A DNA stretch of 49,680 nucleotides from the NCBI GenBank assembly GCA_947632385.1, contig CANRPD010000013.1, positions 1 to 49,680 on the forward strand, read 5' to 3'. This document shows, one piece after another, positions 33,240 through 41,883 of this stretch (the first letter of the stretch is position 1; each line of letters starts with the position of its first letter). Source of the DNA: an uncultured Clostridia bacterium (lineage in GTDB: Bacteria > Bacillota > Clostridia > Oscillospirales > Acutalibacteraceae). A program made the position numbers and the translations under genes. The notes beneath the pieces were generated by a model. It ran no database searches, was not told where the DNA came from, and saw only the letters and a list, made by a program, of their open reading frames with translations.

Positions 33240-35330
33240 TCACTCCTGTTCCGTCTCGCGGACGGTAAAGATTTCCGAGACCTTCTGGCTGTCGCCGAAG
33301 GCGTTGTTGTATTCCAAAATGTCGTACTGCCGCAGCAGATCGTCGAAGGGGGTGGCGCTGCCGTTCTGGTAACAGGCGCCGGTGCAGTCGATCATGCCCT
33401 CGGCGGTGATCACCGGGACCTGGGCCCGCAGCATCTCCAAAAAGCGGGTGTAGTCGGTGCCGGGCAGGCCCGCCGCCCGCAGCAGCAGGCCGGAGAGGTA
33501 ATTGAGGCTCACCTGCTCGATGTGCTCGCCCCGGAGGGGGTAGTTGGCCCAGATGAGGAAGGGCACCTGGTATTCCCGCATCACGTCCTGGAAGGACAGG
33601 TGGGCGGCGTCGGCGTCCAGCAGCGCGGAGACGAAGCCCTCCTCCAGGTTGGGCCAGTGGTCGCCGAAGATCAGCACCACCACGGGGTCCTCCTGCTCGG
33701 CAAAGTATGTAAGCAGCTCCTCCAGGGCGGCGTCGGACTTTTGGGTGAGGGTGAGGTACTGTTCCGCCTGGGGGAACGCCCCCTCCTGCCCCTGCACGTG
33801 CACCGTGGCGGGGTAATCCTCCACCTCGTAGCCGCCGTGGTTCTGGATGGTGACGTTGAAGAGGAACTGGGGGGTGTCGGGGTCCCGGTGCTCGTATTCC
33901 CAGATCACCTGGCGGTAGCCGGAGCGGTCGCTGGTGAGGCCGTGCTCCAGCTCCCGGCGGACATCGAACTCCCGGGCGGAGATGAACGCGTCGAAGCCCA
34001 GGAAGGGATAGGCTTCATCCCGCTGCCAGGCGCTGCGGTTGCCGGGGTGGATGGCGGTGCAGGTGTAGCCGTAGGCCTTGAGGATGCTGGGCAGGGCGGT
34101 CTGGTCGCAGTCCACATACTGCTGATACGGCTTGCTGCCCGTGGGCAGAAAGGCCGTGGTGTTGCCGGTGAGGAACTCGTACTCGCTGTTGCAGGTGTTG
34201 CCCCCGTACACCGAGGACCAGGCCGTGCCCCAGATCACGTCGTCCCGCTGCTGCAGGGAATGGAGGAAGGGCAGATTGTCCGGGGAGAAGGTGAGGGAGC
34301 CCACGTTTTCCAGGTCGGTGAAGGATTCGTTCATGATGGCCACGATGGTGGGCAGCTTTTCCGGCGTCCCATAGGGCTCCGGCTCCGGCAGGGCGGCGAG
34401 CTCCTCCTGCAGGGCCAGCACCTGGGCGGAGGAATACCCCTCGGGCTTTTCCACCATCAGGTACTGGACGTTGGCGAAAAAGCCGGCGGCCACGCCGGTG
34501 ATCTGGGAGGAGACCTTCTGGTTCCAGGCCCAGACGGAAACGCCCATGGCGGGCAGGATGTTCATGGGGAACAGCAGCACGAACAGGACGAAGGACACGC
34601 CCAGCGACCCCAGGCGCTCCAGGATCCGGTACCGGCGGGTGGGGGCCCCGGGGCGGCTTTGGGGGCCGCATTTCAGGGCGATGGCCACCAGGCAGAAGAA
34701 GGCCAGCATGACGATGGCCATCTGCCGGGTGGGGATGAGCTTATACCCGCCGGCCACGCTCATGGCCGTGCCCACGGATTGGATATCCCAGGGCAGGATG
34801 GGCTGGCCGCGGTACTCCACCACGAAATAATTGGCGATGCCGAACGTCAGGAAGCCGAACCCGCCCACCAGCACGGTGAGCCAGACCCGGCGGAACAGGC
34901 CGTACAGCAGGGCGTAGACCATCAGGTAGCACAGGTAATTGGCCAGGCTGCGCATGGGCGGGAACGTCCGGAACTGGGTGTCGTTGAGGAAATCCACCGC
35001 CAGAAAGGACAGCAGGGGCATCAAAAACAGCAGGCTGCCGCCGATGAGCCCCCGGGCCACCCGGCCGAAGTCGACCTCCAGCAGGAACAGGAAGGCGCCG
35101 AGCACGGTCAGGGCCACATACAGCAGGGTGTACCAGCCATAGATGGGCAGCAGCCCGGTGAGCTCCTCCTCCACCAGCAGGAGACGCTCCACCACCAGGA
35201 AGATCCCGGCGGCGATGAGGAGGGCCGCTGCCAGGCCGGTGTTCCGGCGGGAAAAGTCCAGCCGGAAGGGCCAGCCGCGCCGGGCAGCGGACGAATGGGA
35301 AGATTGCGTGGGATTCGTGGATTCTTGCAT
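33240..35330 (-). CDS. LTA-synthase-like membrane sulfatase
   Basis: The 696-residue enzyme has about five to seven N-terminal helices (20-275) and an extracellular alkaline-phosphatase-fold domain. Active-site features are IMNESFTDL (metal Glu), YGGNTCNSEYEFLTG (probable Thr nucleophile) and VLIFGDHWPN (metal Asp and His). LtaS-group enzymes transfer glycerol phosphate from phosphatidylglycerol to build or decorate cell-wall polymers. The first cytoplasmic stretch is Ser/Asn-rich. GAGG 7 nt before ATG 35330 marks the start. It follows wecB by 20 nt in a glycopolymer operon, which supports an envelope role; the exact polymer is unknown. Confidence 0.88.
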   Translation of the reverse strand: MQESTNPTQSSHSSAARRGWPFRLDFSRRNTGLAAALLIAAGIFLVVERLLLVEEELTGLLPIYGWYTLLYVALTVLGAFLFLLEVDFGRVARGLIGGSLLFLMPLLSFLAVDFLNDTQFRTFPPMRSLANYLCYLMVYALLYGLFRRVWLTVLVGGFGFLTFGIANYFVVEYRGQPILPWDIQSVGTAMSVAGGYKLIPTRQMAIVMLAFFCLVAIALKCGPQSRPGAPTRRYRILERLGSLGVSFVLFVLLFPMNILPAMGVSVWAWNQKVSSQITGVAAGFFANVQYLMVEKPEGYSSAQVLALQEELAALPEPEPYGTPEKLPTIVAIMNESFTDLENVGSLTFSPDNLPFLHSLQQRDDVIWGTAWSSVYGGNTCNSEYEFLTGNTTAFLPTGSKPYQQYVDCDQTALPSILKAYGYTCTAIHPGNRSAWQRDEAYPFLGFDAFISAREFDVRRELEHGLTSDRSGYRQVIWEYEHRDPDTPQFLFNVTIQNHGGYEVEDYPATVHVQGQEGAFPQAEQYLTLTQKSDAALEELLTYFAEQEDPVVVLIFGDHWPNLEEGFVSALLDADAAHLSFQDVMREYQVPFLIWANYPLRGEHIEQVSLNYLSGLLLRAAGLPGTDYTRFLEMLRAQVPVITAEGMIDCTGACYQNGSATPFDDLLRQYDILEYNNAFGDSQKVSEIFTVRETEQE

Positions 35331-35349
35331 GACGTTGCCTCTCGGATGT

Positions 35350-36477
35350 TTAGGAATGGGCGCTCCCCCGGCGCTGGTGCCACTGCAAAATGGCGTCCGC
35401 AATGCGCCGGCTGGCAAAGCCGTCCCCATAGGGGTTGGCCGCCTGGCTCATGCGGTGATATTCCTCCGGGTCCAGCAGCAGCTGACGCACCAGGGCATAC
35501 AGGGATCCCTCCTCGGTGCCGGCCAGCTTCAGGGTGCCTGCGGCCAGGCCCTCGGGCCGCTCGGTGGTGTCCCGCAGGACGATCACCGGCTTGCCCAGGG
35601 AGGGGGCTTCCTCCTGGATGCCGCCGCTGTCGGTGAGGATGAGGAAGGAGCGGGCCAGCAGGTTGTGGAACTCGATGACCTCCATGGGGGGCACCAGCCG
35701 CACCCGGTCCAGCCCGCCCAGCTCCTGGTCCGCCGCCTGGCGCACCAGGGGGTTGAGGTGGACGGGATAGAGCACCTTCACGTCGGGGAATTCCTCCACG
35801 ATGCGGCGGATGGCCCGGAACATGCGGTGCATGGGCTCGCCCAGGTTCTCCCGGCGGTGGGCCGTCAGCACGATGAGCCGGGAGCCCGCCGCCCAGTCGA
35901 TCCACTCGTGGCGGTATCCCTCCCGGACGGTGGTGCGCAGGGCGTCGATGGCGGTGTTGCCGGTGACCACGATGGTCTTCGGGTCCTTGCCCTCGGCCAG
36001 GAGGTTCTCCCGGGCCTGGGGGGTGGGCGCAAAGTGCAGGTCCGCCATGCAGCCCACGAACTGCCGGTTCATCTCCTCGGGATAGGGGGAATACTTGTTG
36101 TGGGTGCGCAGGCCGGCCTCCACATGGCCCACGGCGATCTGGCTGTAAAAGGCGGCCAGCGCCCCGGCAAAGGTGGTGGTGGTGTCCCCGTGGACCAGGA
36201 CCATGTCGGGCTTCTCCTGCTGCAGCACCGCCTCCAGGCCCTGGAGCACCCGGGCGGTGATGTCGGAGAGGGTCTGCCCCGGACGCATGATGTCCAGGTC
36301 ATAGTGGGGCTGGATCTGGAACGCGGTCAGCACCTGGTCCAGCATCTCCCGGTGCTGGGCGGTGACGCACACCACGCTGTCGAATTCCTGCCGGGAGGCC
36401 AGCTCCTGCACCAGCGGGGCCATTTTGATGGTCTCGGGCCGGGTGCCGAACACGGACAGGACCTTACATTTTTCCAT
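35350..36477 (-). CDS. wecB: UDP-N-acetylglucosamine 2-epimerase (non-hydrolysing)
   Basis: The 375-residue cytosolic enzyme interconverts UDP-GlcNAc and UDP-ManNAc. It shows FGTRPETIKMAPL at the start, VHGDTTTTFAGALAAFY near 100, HVEAGLRTHNKYSPYPEE near 120, and the catalytic region LTDSGGIQEEAPSLGKP near 288. The start is ATG 36477, with GTG 36483 as an alternative better spaced from GGAAAGG. Together with the TagA-like transferase downstream of the sugar phosphotransferase it would supply ManNAc for a cell-surface polymer. Confidence 0.95.
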   Translation of the reverse strand: MEKCKVLSVFGTRPETIKMAPLVQELASRQEFDSVVCVTAQHREMLDQVLTAFQIQPHYDLDIMRPGQTLSDITARVLQGLEAVLQQEKPDMVLVHGDTTTTFAGALAAFYSQIAVGHVEAGLRTHNKYSPYPEEMNRQFVGCMADLHFAPTPQARENLLAEGKDPKTIVVTGNTAIDALRTTVREGYRHEWIDWAAGSRLIVLTAHRRENLGEPMHRMFRAIRRIVEEFPDVKVLYPVHLNPLVRQAADQELGGLDRVRLVPPMEVIEFHNLLARSFLILTDSGGIQEEAPSLGKPVIVLRDTTERPEGLAAGTLKLAGTEEGSLYALVRQLLLDPEEYHRMSQAANPYGDGFASRRIADAILQWHQRRGSAHS

Positions 36478-36565
36478 GATCACCAAAACCTTTCCGGAGC
36501 AAGTATATGGACAAAATCTGAACTTCTTGCGAACAAACCCTTACAAAATCCTTACATTTCCGGTC

Positions 36566-37288
36566 TCAGCGGCCCCGGGCCGCCCGGCGCACCGCCCCCA
36601 TGAACTTGAGATTGCTCTCGTAAAAGCGCTTGAGGCGGCTGGGCTCCCGGGTGATGCGGTACAGCCACTCCGTGTTGGTCTTTAAGAAGAAGGCCGGGGC
36701 CCGTTTCTTGAGCCCGCTGAGCACGTCAAAGGACCCGCCCACCCCCATGAACACCCCGTGGGAAAATTCCCCCAGGTGCCGGGCGATGAGCTTCTCCTGG
36801 GCGGGCACGCCCAGGGCCACCAGCACCAGGTCCGGGTCACGGGCCGCAAAATCAGAAAGGATCATTTCCTTGTCCCCGTCGTAGCCGTTGTGGGCGTAGA
36901 TGCGCATGCCCGGCCACTCCGTCCGCAGCTTGTCCCCCAGGGCGGTCACCACTTCCTCCCGAGCGCCCAGCAGGCACACGGTCTTTCCCTCCGCCCCGCA
37001 CAGCGCCAGCAGCCGCTGGGCCAGGTCCACCCCGGTGATGCGCCCGCTCACCGGCAGGTGCAGCATCTCCATGGCCTTCACCACACTGACGCCGTCCGGC
37101 GTCAGCAGCGTCTCCGGCAGGTCCAGCAGCGCCTGGGCCTGGGGGTCGGTCTCCGCCTTCATCAGGATCTCCGGGTTGGCGGTGACCACGAACCGCTTTT
37201 CCCCCGCCGAAAGGCTCTGCCGGAGCAGGCCCAGGAATTCCTCCGCCGTGCCGGCATAGATCCGGCTCAGGTTCTCAACCAGGGACAT
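36566..37288 (-). CDS. WecG/TagA/CpsF-family glycosyltransferase (GT26)
   Basis: The 240-residue transferase has family motifs VTANPEILMKAE (about 35-46), LTPDGVSVV (62-70), ITGVDLAQRLL and PDLVLVALGVPAQEKLI. TagA and WecG add ManNAc to a lipid-linked GlcNAc. Its ATG overlaps the stop of the sugar phosphotransferase gene by one base (TGATG), with AGGAGA in front. wecB, 89 nt downstream, makes its probable donor. An AT-rich gap (36487-36565) lies before wecB, with a TATACT that might be a weak promoter. Confidence 0.92.
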   Translation of the reverse strand: MSLVENLSRIYAGTAEEFLGLLRQSLSAGEKRFVVTANPEILMKAETDPQAQALLDLPETLLTPDGVSVVKAMEMLHLPVSGRITGVDLAQRLLALCGAEGKTVCLLGAREEVVTALGDKLRTEWPGMRIYAHNGYDGDKEMILSDFAARDPDLVLVALGVPAQEKLIARHLGEFSHGVFMGVGGSFDVLSGLKKRAPAFFLKTNTEWLYRITREPSRLKRFYESNLKFMGAVRRAARGR

Positions 37289-38700
37289 CAGTCATTCTCC
37301 TTTTCCGCTTGGCGCTTCCTGCGGTTCTCCACCCGGTCCTCGTCGAAATCGTACTCCTCCTGGGCGTGGAACGCCTCGGTGCTCTCAGAGGCCTTGAAGA
37401 AGACGGTGACCGTTTGGAAGATCAGCTTCAGGTCCTGCCAGATGCTGTAATTCTCGATATACATCAGGTCCATGACCAGCTTGTCCTTGGGCGAGGTGTT
37501 GTACTTGCCGGCAATCTGCGCCAGCCCCGTCAGGCCCGCCTTCATCCGCAGGCGATAGGCGAATTCCGGCAGCTCGCTGGTGTATTTTTCCACGTTTTCC
37601 AGCATCTCCGGCCGCGGCCCCACCACGGTCATGTCTCCGGTGAGGATATTGACCAGCTGGGGCAGCTCGTCGATGCGGTATTTCCGCAGGATCCGCCCCA
37701 CCCGGGTGATGCGGTCGTCATCGTCCGTCACCGAGCGGTGCACGGAGTTCTCCTCCCGCATGGTGCGGAACTTCAGCACCTCGAAGACCCGGCCGTATTT
37801 GGTGGCCCGCTTCTGCCGGTAAAAGACCTTGCCGCCGTCCTCCGCCTTGATGGCGATGGCGCAGCCCAGCATGACCGGGCTCAGCAGGACCAGCGCCGCC
37901 AGGGAGATCACCACGTCCATCAGGCGCTTCACCACCCGCTGCTCCATGGTCAGGTCCCGGGCCACGTGCATCACCAGGGATTTGTCGTCCAGGGTGATGT
38001 ACTTGGCCCCCTGGCTCACCACGTCGATCATCTCAAAGTTGTAATAGGTGTTCTTCTGCTGCTGATAGCAGAAGGCGATCAGGTCCTCCCGGGCGGGCAG
38101 GGGCACGTCGTAGAGGAACACCGTGTCGCTGCGGGAGATCACATCCAGCACGTTCTTGGCGTCATACCGCACGATCTCGTCGATCTCATACTGCTTGCGG
38201 AACCGGCGGATCTTGGGGATGATGTTCCCCAGGCTCTGCCGGGAGGAGGAGATCACGCAGCACTTTTCCGGCGGCGCCAGGGAGAAATAAATGAAATTGC
38301 CCAGATAGGCGAAAATGGCGATGACGATGAGCTGCAGCACGATGACCAGCAGCAGCAGGTGGGGCGTTTCGTAGACGAAATGGGGGTTCTTCTTCTCGCT
38401 GGTGTTCATGATGGACAGCTGGAAGTGGGTCACCAGGTCGGTGATCACCGTGGCCAGCCCCATGGAATAGATGATGGGCTTGCTCTTTTGGGTGCCCACG
38501 GCATAGCCGCCGTACACCTGCATCAGGGCGATGCCCAAAACGATGAACGTCACCGCGGTGACGCCGGTGGTGCGGGAGAAATCGAACAGCCAGGGATTGT
38601 CGATGCCGAAGATGGCGAAAAAGATCACAAAGAGGCAGGCGAACAGCGTGATCTTCAGCAGGAAGACCACCGTCCGCTTGAGCTTTTTAATCATCTGCAT
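37288..38700 (-). CDS. Polyprenyl glycosylphosphotransferase (initiating sugar transferase)
   Basis: In this 470-residue protein four or five N-terminal helices (about 8-145) and a Rossmann-like middle are followed by a bacterial sugar-transferase domain (about 255-440). Its motifs are KRLMDVVISLAAL, KFRTMREEN, DELPQLVNILTGDMTVVGPR and LTGLAQIAGKYN. It transfers a sugar phosphate to undecaprenyl phosphate, starting a surface polymer. The C-terminus is an acidic then basic tail. AAAGGAT 9 nt before ATG 38700 marks the start. It is first in the glycopolymer operon and has a promoter with TATAAT. Confidence 0.93.
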   Translation of the reverse strand: MQMIKKLKRTVVFLLKITLFACLFVIFFAIFGIDNPWLFDFSRTTGVTAVTFIVLGIALMQVYGGYAVGTQKSKPIIYSMGLATVITDLVTHFQLSIMNTSEKKNPHFVYETPHLLLLVIVLQLIVIAIFAYLGNFIYFSLAPPEKCCVISSSRQSLGNIIPKIRRFRKQYEIDEIVRYDAKNVLDVISRSDTVFLYDVPLPAREDLIAFCYQQQKNTYYNFEMIDVVSQGAKYITLDDKSLVMHVARDLTMEQRVVKRLMDVVISLAALVLLSPVMLGCAIAIKAEDGGKVFYRQKRATKYGRVFEVLKFRTMREENSVHRSVTDDDDRITRVGRILRKYRIDELPQLVNILTGDMTVVGPRPEMLENVEKYTSELPEFAYRLRMKAGLTGLAQIAGKYNTSPKDKLVMDLMYIENYSIWQDLKLIFQTVTVFFKASESTEAFHAQEEYDFDEDRVENRRKRQAEKEND

Positions 38701-38798
38701 AGCGGTACCATCCTTTATACGTCCCCTTTGGGCCGGACCGTCCGTGGAAAGCCCTGGGGGGCATGCGGGGGCCGGACCTCAAAAGGTTAGTCTTCGTC

Positions 38799-38827
38799 AT
38801 TATAACCCATTTCTCCCAAAAAGTAAA
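38799..38827 (-). promoter_or_regulatory. Promoter of the glycopolymer operon
   Basis: On the minus strand TTTACT (38822-38827), 17 bp and TATAAT (38799-38804). The leader is about 90 nt and GC-rich. Confidence 0.75.
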
Positions 38828-38860
38828 GCGGACCCGGAAAAATGCCCCTTTTCCCCGGAA

Positions 38861-38895
38861 AAACAAAAAAAGCGCGCGGGCTTTCGCCCGCGCGC
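38861..38895 (-). terminator. Terminator of the aldo/keto reductase gene
   Basis: A 10-bp stem GCGCGCGGGC/GCCCGCGCGC (38872-38895) is followed on the minus strand by TTTTTTTGTTTTTCC, 16 nt after the stop codon. Confidence 0.93.
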
Positions 38896-38910
38896 CGGTC
38901 CGGCGGCGGC

Positions 38911-40035
38911 TTACTGCTCGAAGATGGCCGCGGCCTGTTTCAGGGTCTCGATGATCTGGATGTGCTGGGGGCAGTGGGCCTCGCAGTTCCCGCACTGCAG
39001 GCAGTCGGAGGCCTTGCCGCCCTCCCGGGTCACCCGCCCGTAGGAATTCTGGGCGCCCGCCCGGTTGTTGTACAGCGAGAAGTTGTTCATGGTGGAGAAG
39101 ATCCCCGGGATGTTGATTTTCTGGGGGCAGCCGTCCACGCAGTATTTGCACCCGGTGCAGGGGATGGTGGGGATGCTCTTCAGGATCTCCACGGCCCGGT
39201 CGATGACCCCCCGCTCCTCGGCGGTCAGGGGCTGGAAGTGCTCCATGTAGGAGACATTGTCGTTGAGCTGCTCCAGGCTGGACATGCCGGACAGCACCGT
39301 CACCAGGCCCTCCAGCGAGGCGGCGAACCGCACAGCCCAGGAGGGCACGGACATCTCGGGCTCGGCTGCCTTGAAGACCTTCTGGATCTCCTCGGGCATG
39401 GTGGCCAGAGAACCGCCCTTCACCGGCTCCATGATGATGACGGGCTTCTGGTGCTTCCGGGCCACCTCATAGCACGCCCGGGACTGCACGTTCTCGCTCT
39501 CCCAGTCGGCATAGTTGATCTGCAGCTGGACGAATTCGGCCTCCGGGTGCTTGGTGAGGATATCGTCCAGCACCTCGGGCTTGTCGTGGAAGGAGAAGCC
39601 CATGTGCCGGATGCGGCCCTGGGCCTTCAGGTCCTGCAGGAACTGCCAGGCGCCGAATTCCTCCGCCTTTTGGGCGGCTTCCTTCCCCATGGAGTGGAGC
39701 AGATAAAAGTCATAATAGGTCAGGCTGGCCCGGTCCAAAGACTCCTGGAAGATGGCCTCCATGGATTCCCGGTCCTTTAGGTCCCACAGGGGCAGCTTGC
39801 TGGCGCACACGAAGCTGTCCCGGGGGTACCGCTTGACAACGGCCTCGCCCAGGGCCCGCTCGCTCTTGCCGCCGGCATAGACATAGGCGGTGTCAAAATA
39901 GGTGAAGCCCTTGCTCATGTACACGTCCACCATCTGTTTGACCTGCTCGATGTCCACCTCATCGCCGATCATGGGCAGGCGCATCAGCCCAAACCCCAGT
40001 TTTTTGATGCTTTCTCCCAAATACTTGTCTGCCAT
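38911..40035 (-). CDS. Aldo/keto reductase with C-terminal 4Fe-4S domain
   Basis: The 374-residue protein has a TIM-barrel aldo/keto reductase (1-280) with the full tetrad D48, Y53, K80 and H114. It is followed by a ferredoxin-like domain with CTGCKYCVDGCP (about 296) and CLQCGNCEAHCP (about 345), eight Cys in two sets, so two clusters are likely. The physiological substrate is not known. Start ATG 40035 has GGAAG before it. The promoter has a 19-bp spacer with a dyad, the hallmark of MerR-type activators, suggesting redox or electrophile control. Confidence 0.93.
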   Translation of the reverse strand: MADKYLGESIKKLGFGLMRLPMIGDEVDIEQVKQMVDVYMSKGFTYFDTAYVYAGGKSERALGEAVVKRYPRDSFVCASKLPLWDLKDRESMEAIFQESLDRASLTYYDFYLLHSMGKEAAQKAEEFGAWQFLQDLKAQGRIRHMGFSFHDKPEVLDDILTKHPEAEFVQLQINYADWESENVQSRACYEVARKHQKPVIIMEPVKGGSLATMPEEIQKVFKAAEPEMSVPSWAVRFAASLEGLVTVLSGMSSLEQLNDNVSYMEHFQPLTAEERGVIDRAVEILKSIPTIPCTGCKYCVDGCPQKINIPGIFSTMNNFSLYNNRAGAQNSYGRVTREGGKASDCLQCGNCEAHCPQHIQIIETLKQAAAIFEQ

Positions 40036-40142
40036 TTGTACGCTTCCTTTCTTCTGCAGGAGATCCGTCTCCCGCGCATGGACCGCTTCTGCGGCCGTGT
40101 TTTTTCCGCGCGGCTCACCGCGTGCGGCGCTTTCTGTGTTCC

Positions 40143-40173
40143 AGTATAGCGGTTCAAGTGCGCTTTAAGTCAA
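40143..40173 (-). promoter_or_regulatory. MerR-type promoter (19-bp spacer) of the aldo/keto reductase
   Basis: On the minus strand TTGACT (40168-40173) and TATACT (40143-40148) are 19 bp apart. The spacer and -35 edge contain the dyad TTAAAG-N4-CTTGAA (one mismatch). Overlong spacing with a central dyad is the classic MerR activator layout. No MerR gene is in the window. Confidence 0.7.
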
Positions 40174-40276
40174 GATTTTTTTCGCCCCATCACCCGGAAT
40201 TTTTTCTCCCCACTGGTCTTTTCGGCCTCCAGGTGGTATACTGGAGCAAAACCCTCCCGGGAAAGGAGCCTTTTCC

Positions 40277-40651
40277 ATGCCCAAGACCGCTTTTGCCCGT
40301 GCTCTGCTGGCCCTGGCTGTGCTGGCCGGCCTGGCGGGAGGCACGCTGTGGGTGGTGCTGGTGCTGCGCCCTCCCTGCCTCATCCTGCGCTTCACCGGGT
40401 TTGCCTGCGCCGGCTGCGGCTTCAGCCGAATGGTGTCCGCCCTGCTGCAAGGGGACGTTGCCCGGGCGTTTCGGTCGAACCCCTACTGGTTCTGCGTGCT
40501 GCCCGTGGCGGTGCTCTATGTCTGCGGCGAAGCGGTGTGCTTCGTCCGGCAGCGGCCCCCCCTGCTCCGCCGCAGATGGGCGCTGCCGGTGCTGGTCTTC
40601 CTGCTGGCCGCCGCCGTGGTGTTCACCGTGGCGCGCAACCTGCCGGTGTGA
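40277..40651 (+). CDS. DUF2752 membrane protein
   Basis: The 124-residue protein has three helices (about 8-30, 70-88, 100-118). The DUF2752 signature is CLILRFTGFACAGCGFSRM (Cys pair near 46 and 49) and LLQGDVARAFRSNPYWF. Function is unknown; the family is common in gut Clostridia and Bacteroidota. GGAAAGGAG before ATG 40277 supports the start. It is divergent from the aldo/keto reductase gene. A TATACT at about 40236 may belong to a weak promoter. Confidence 0.88.
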   Translation: MPKTAFARALLALAVLAGLAGGTLWVVLVLRPPCLILRFTGFACAGCGFSRMVSALLQGDVARAFRSNPYWFCVLPVAVLYVCGEAVCFVRQRPPLLRRRWALPVLVFLLAAAVVFTVARNLPV

Positions 40652-40665
40652 GGGCCCCGCTGGCC

Positions 40666-40758
40666 CCCGCCTCGCCCGCCGAAGTCCCTTCGGCGGCCCT
40701 TTTGCCTCCGGCAAAAGGGCCCGGGACCCGGCTGCCGCCGGGTCCCGGGCGAGGCGGG
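40666..40758. repeat. Three-arm cloverleaf GC-rich element (copy E)
   Basis: The outer stem is CCCGCCTCGCCCG/CGGGCGAGGCGGG (40666-40678 with 40746-40758, 13 bp). Arm 1 is GCCGAA/TTCGGC (40678-40694). Arm 2 is GCCCTTTTGCC-tcc-GGCAAAAGGGC (40696-40720). Arm 3 is CCGGGACCCGGC-tgcc-GCCGGGTCCCGG (40721-40748), which competes for a few bases with the outer stem. It lies between the convergent DUF2752 and degV genes, where no ordinary terminator is visible. Confidence 0.82.
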
Positions 40759-40772
40759 CCGTTTGCCCGCTC

Positions 40773-41609
40773 CTACTTCTTGATGTACGCCAGCCCGTGG
40801 GCCCCCGGTCCGATGTGGGTCCCCACGATGCTCCCGATCTCCAGCTGGTGCACCGTCCGCTTTTTCAGGGTCTCCTCCAAAAAGTCGCACAGGTCCTCCG
40901 CGTTCTGCGGGGCGTCGGCGTTGCCCACGGTGACGTCGTAATCCGCCGAGATGGGCTCCTGGTTGATGAGCCCCTGGATGACCTTGTAGGTGGCCTTGCG
41001 GCCCCGGGCCTTGCCCACCACCTCCACCAGTCCGTCCTTCAGGGTGATCACCGGGCAGATGCCCAGCACGCTGGCCACCATGGCGCTGGTGGCGGAGAGC
41101 CGCCCGCCCATCTTCAGATAGGTCAGCGTCTCGATGGACGCGAACAGCCGCACCCGGGGCACCAGCTCCAGGATCTTCTCGCAGATCTGCGCCCCGGTCA
41201 TGCCGCTGTCCCGCATCTTGCAGGCCTCGATCACCAGCAGCCCCAGGGCAAAGGTCACGTTCAGGGTGTCCGGCAGATAGATGTTGCTGGCCCCCAGGAT
41301 CCCCTTGGCCACCGTGGCGGCCTGCAGGGTCCCGCTCATCCGGGAGGAGATGAACAGACACACCACGTCCTCCCCGCTCTCCTTGTAGGGGGCGAAGATC
41401 TTCTGGAACTCCGCCGGAGTAATCTGCGCCGTGGTGGGCAGCTCCTTCACCCCCCGCAGCTTTTCATAAAACGCCTGATTGGAGAGCTCGTACACCGAGC
41501 GAAAGCTCTCCTCTCCGAAATTCACCTGCAGCGGCAGCATTTCTACGCCTAGCTTTTCGCACTGCTCCACGCTGAGATCGCTGGAGGTGTCTGTGATGAT
41601 CTTGACCAT
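40773..41609 (-). CDS. DegV-family fatty-acid-binding protein
   Basis: The 278-residue protein begins VKIITDTSSDLSVEQ and has the DegV motifs LPTTAQITPAEF, FISSRMSGTLQAA (Ser/Thr fatty-acid binding) and the end GTHIGPGAHGLAYIKK. FakB proteins of this family present fatty acids to the kinase FakA for lipid synthesis. No fakA is present here. Start ATG 41609 follows GGAAGG; the longer frame upstream lacks a site. It has its own promoter. Confidence 0.93.
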   Translation of the reverse strand: MVKIITDTSSDLSVEQCEKLGVEMLPLQVNFGEESFRSVYELSNQAFYEKLRGVKELPTTAQITPAEFQKIFAPYKESGEDVVCLFISSRMSGTLQAATVAKGILGASNIYLPDTLNVTFALGLLVIEACKMRDSGMTGAQICEKILELVPRVRLFASIETLTYLKMGGRLSATSAMVASVLGICPVITLKDGLVEVVGKARGRKATYKVIQGLINQEPISADYDVTVGNADAPQNAEDLCDFLEETLKKRTVHQLEIGSIVGTHIGPGAHGLAYIKK

Positions 41610-41664
41610 GGGTTCCCATCCTTCCCTTCCCGGTTTGCCTGGTTGCACAGGGATATGATCATTT

Positions 41665-41693
41665 ATTGTACACACAACCGGCGCCGCCGTCAA
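41665..41693 (-). promoter_or_regulatory. Promoter of degV-family gene
   Basis: On the minus strand TTGACG (41688-41693), 17 bp and TACAAT (41665-41670), about 55 nt before the start codon. Confidence 0.8.
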
Positions 41694-41802
41694 GTCCCCC
41701 GCCCCGCCAAGGAACCGCCGCCCCCGCCGGCAAAAAATGTACAAATTGGGGACTGCGCCGCTCTCCGCCCGCCCCCATTCTTGTCATTTTCCCGAAAAAT
41801 GC

Positions 41803-41831
41803 TTGCACTGCCCCCGATTTTATTGTATACT
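41803..41831 (+). promoter_or_regulatory. Promoter of the carboxylesterase gene
   Basis: TTGCAC (41803-41808), 17 bp and TATACT (41826-41831), about 45 nt before the start codon. Confidence 0.8.
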
Positions 41832-41883
41832 TAGTTCCATCAGCTGCCCGCCCCGGGCGGAAAACGGTAAGGGAGGAATTCCA

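Noticed and set aside
36487-36565. Promoter between tagA-like gene and wecB
   Set aside because: A TATACT is present, but no -35 hexamer lies at proper spacing, so it was not listed.
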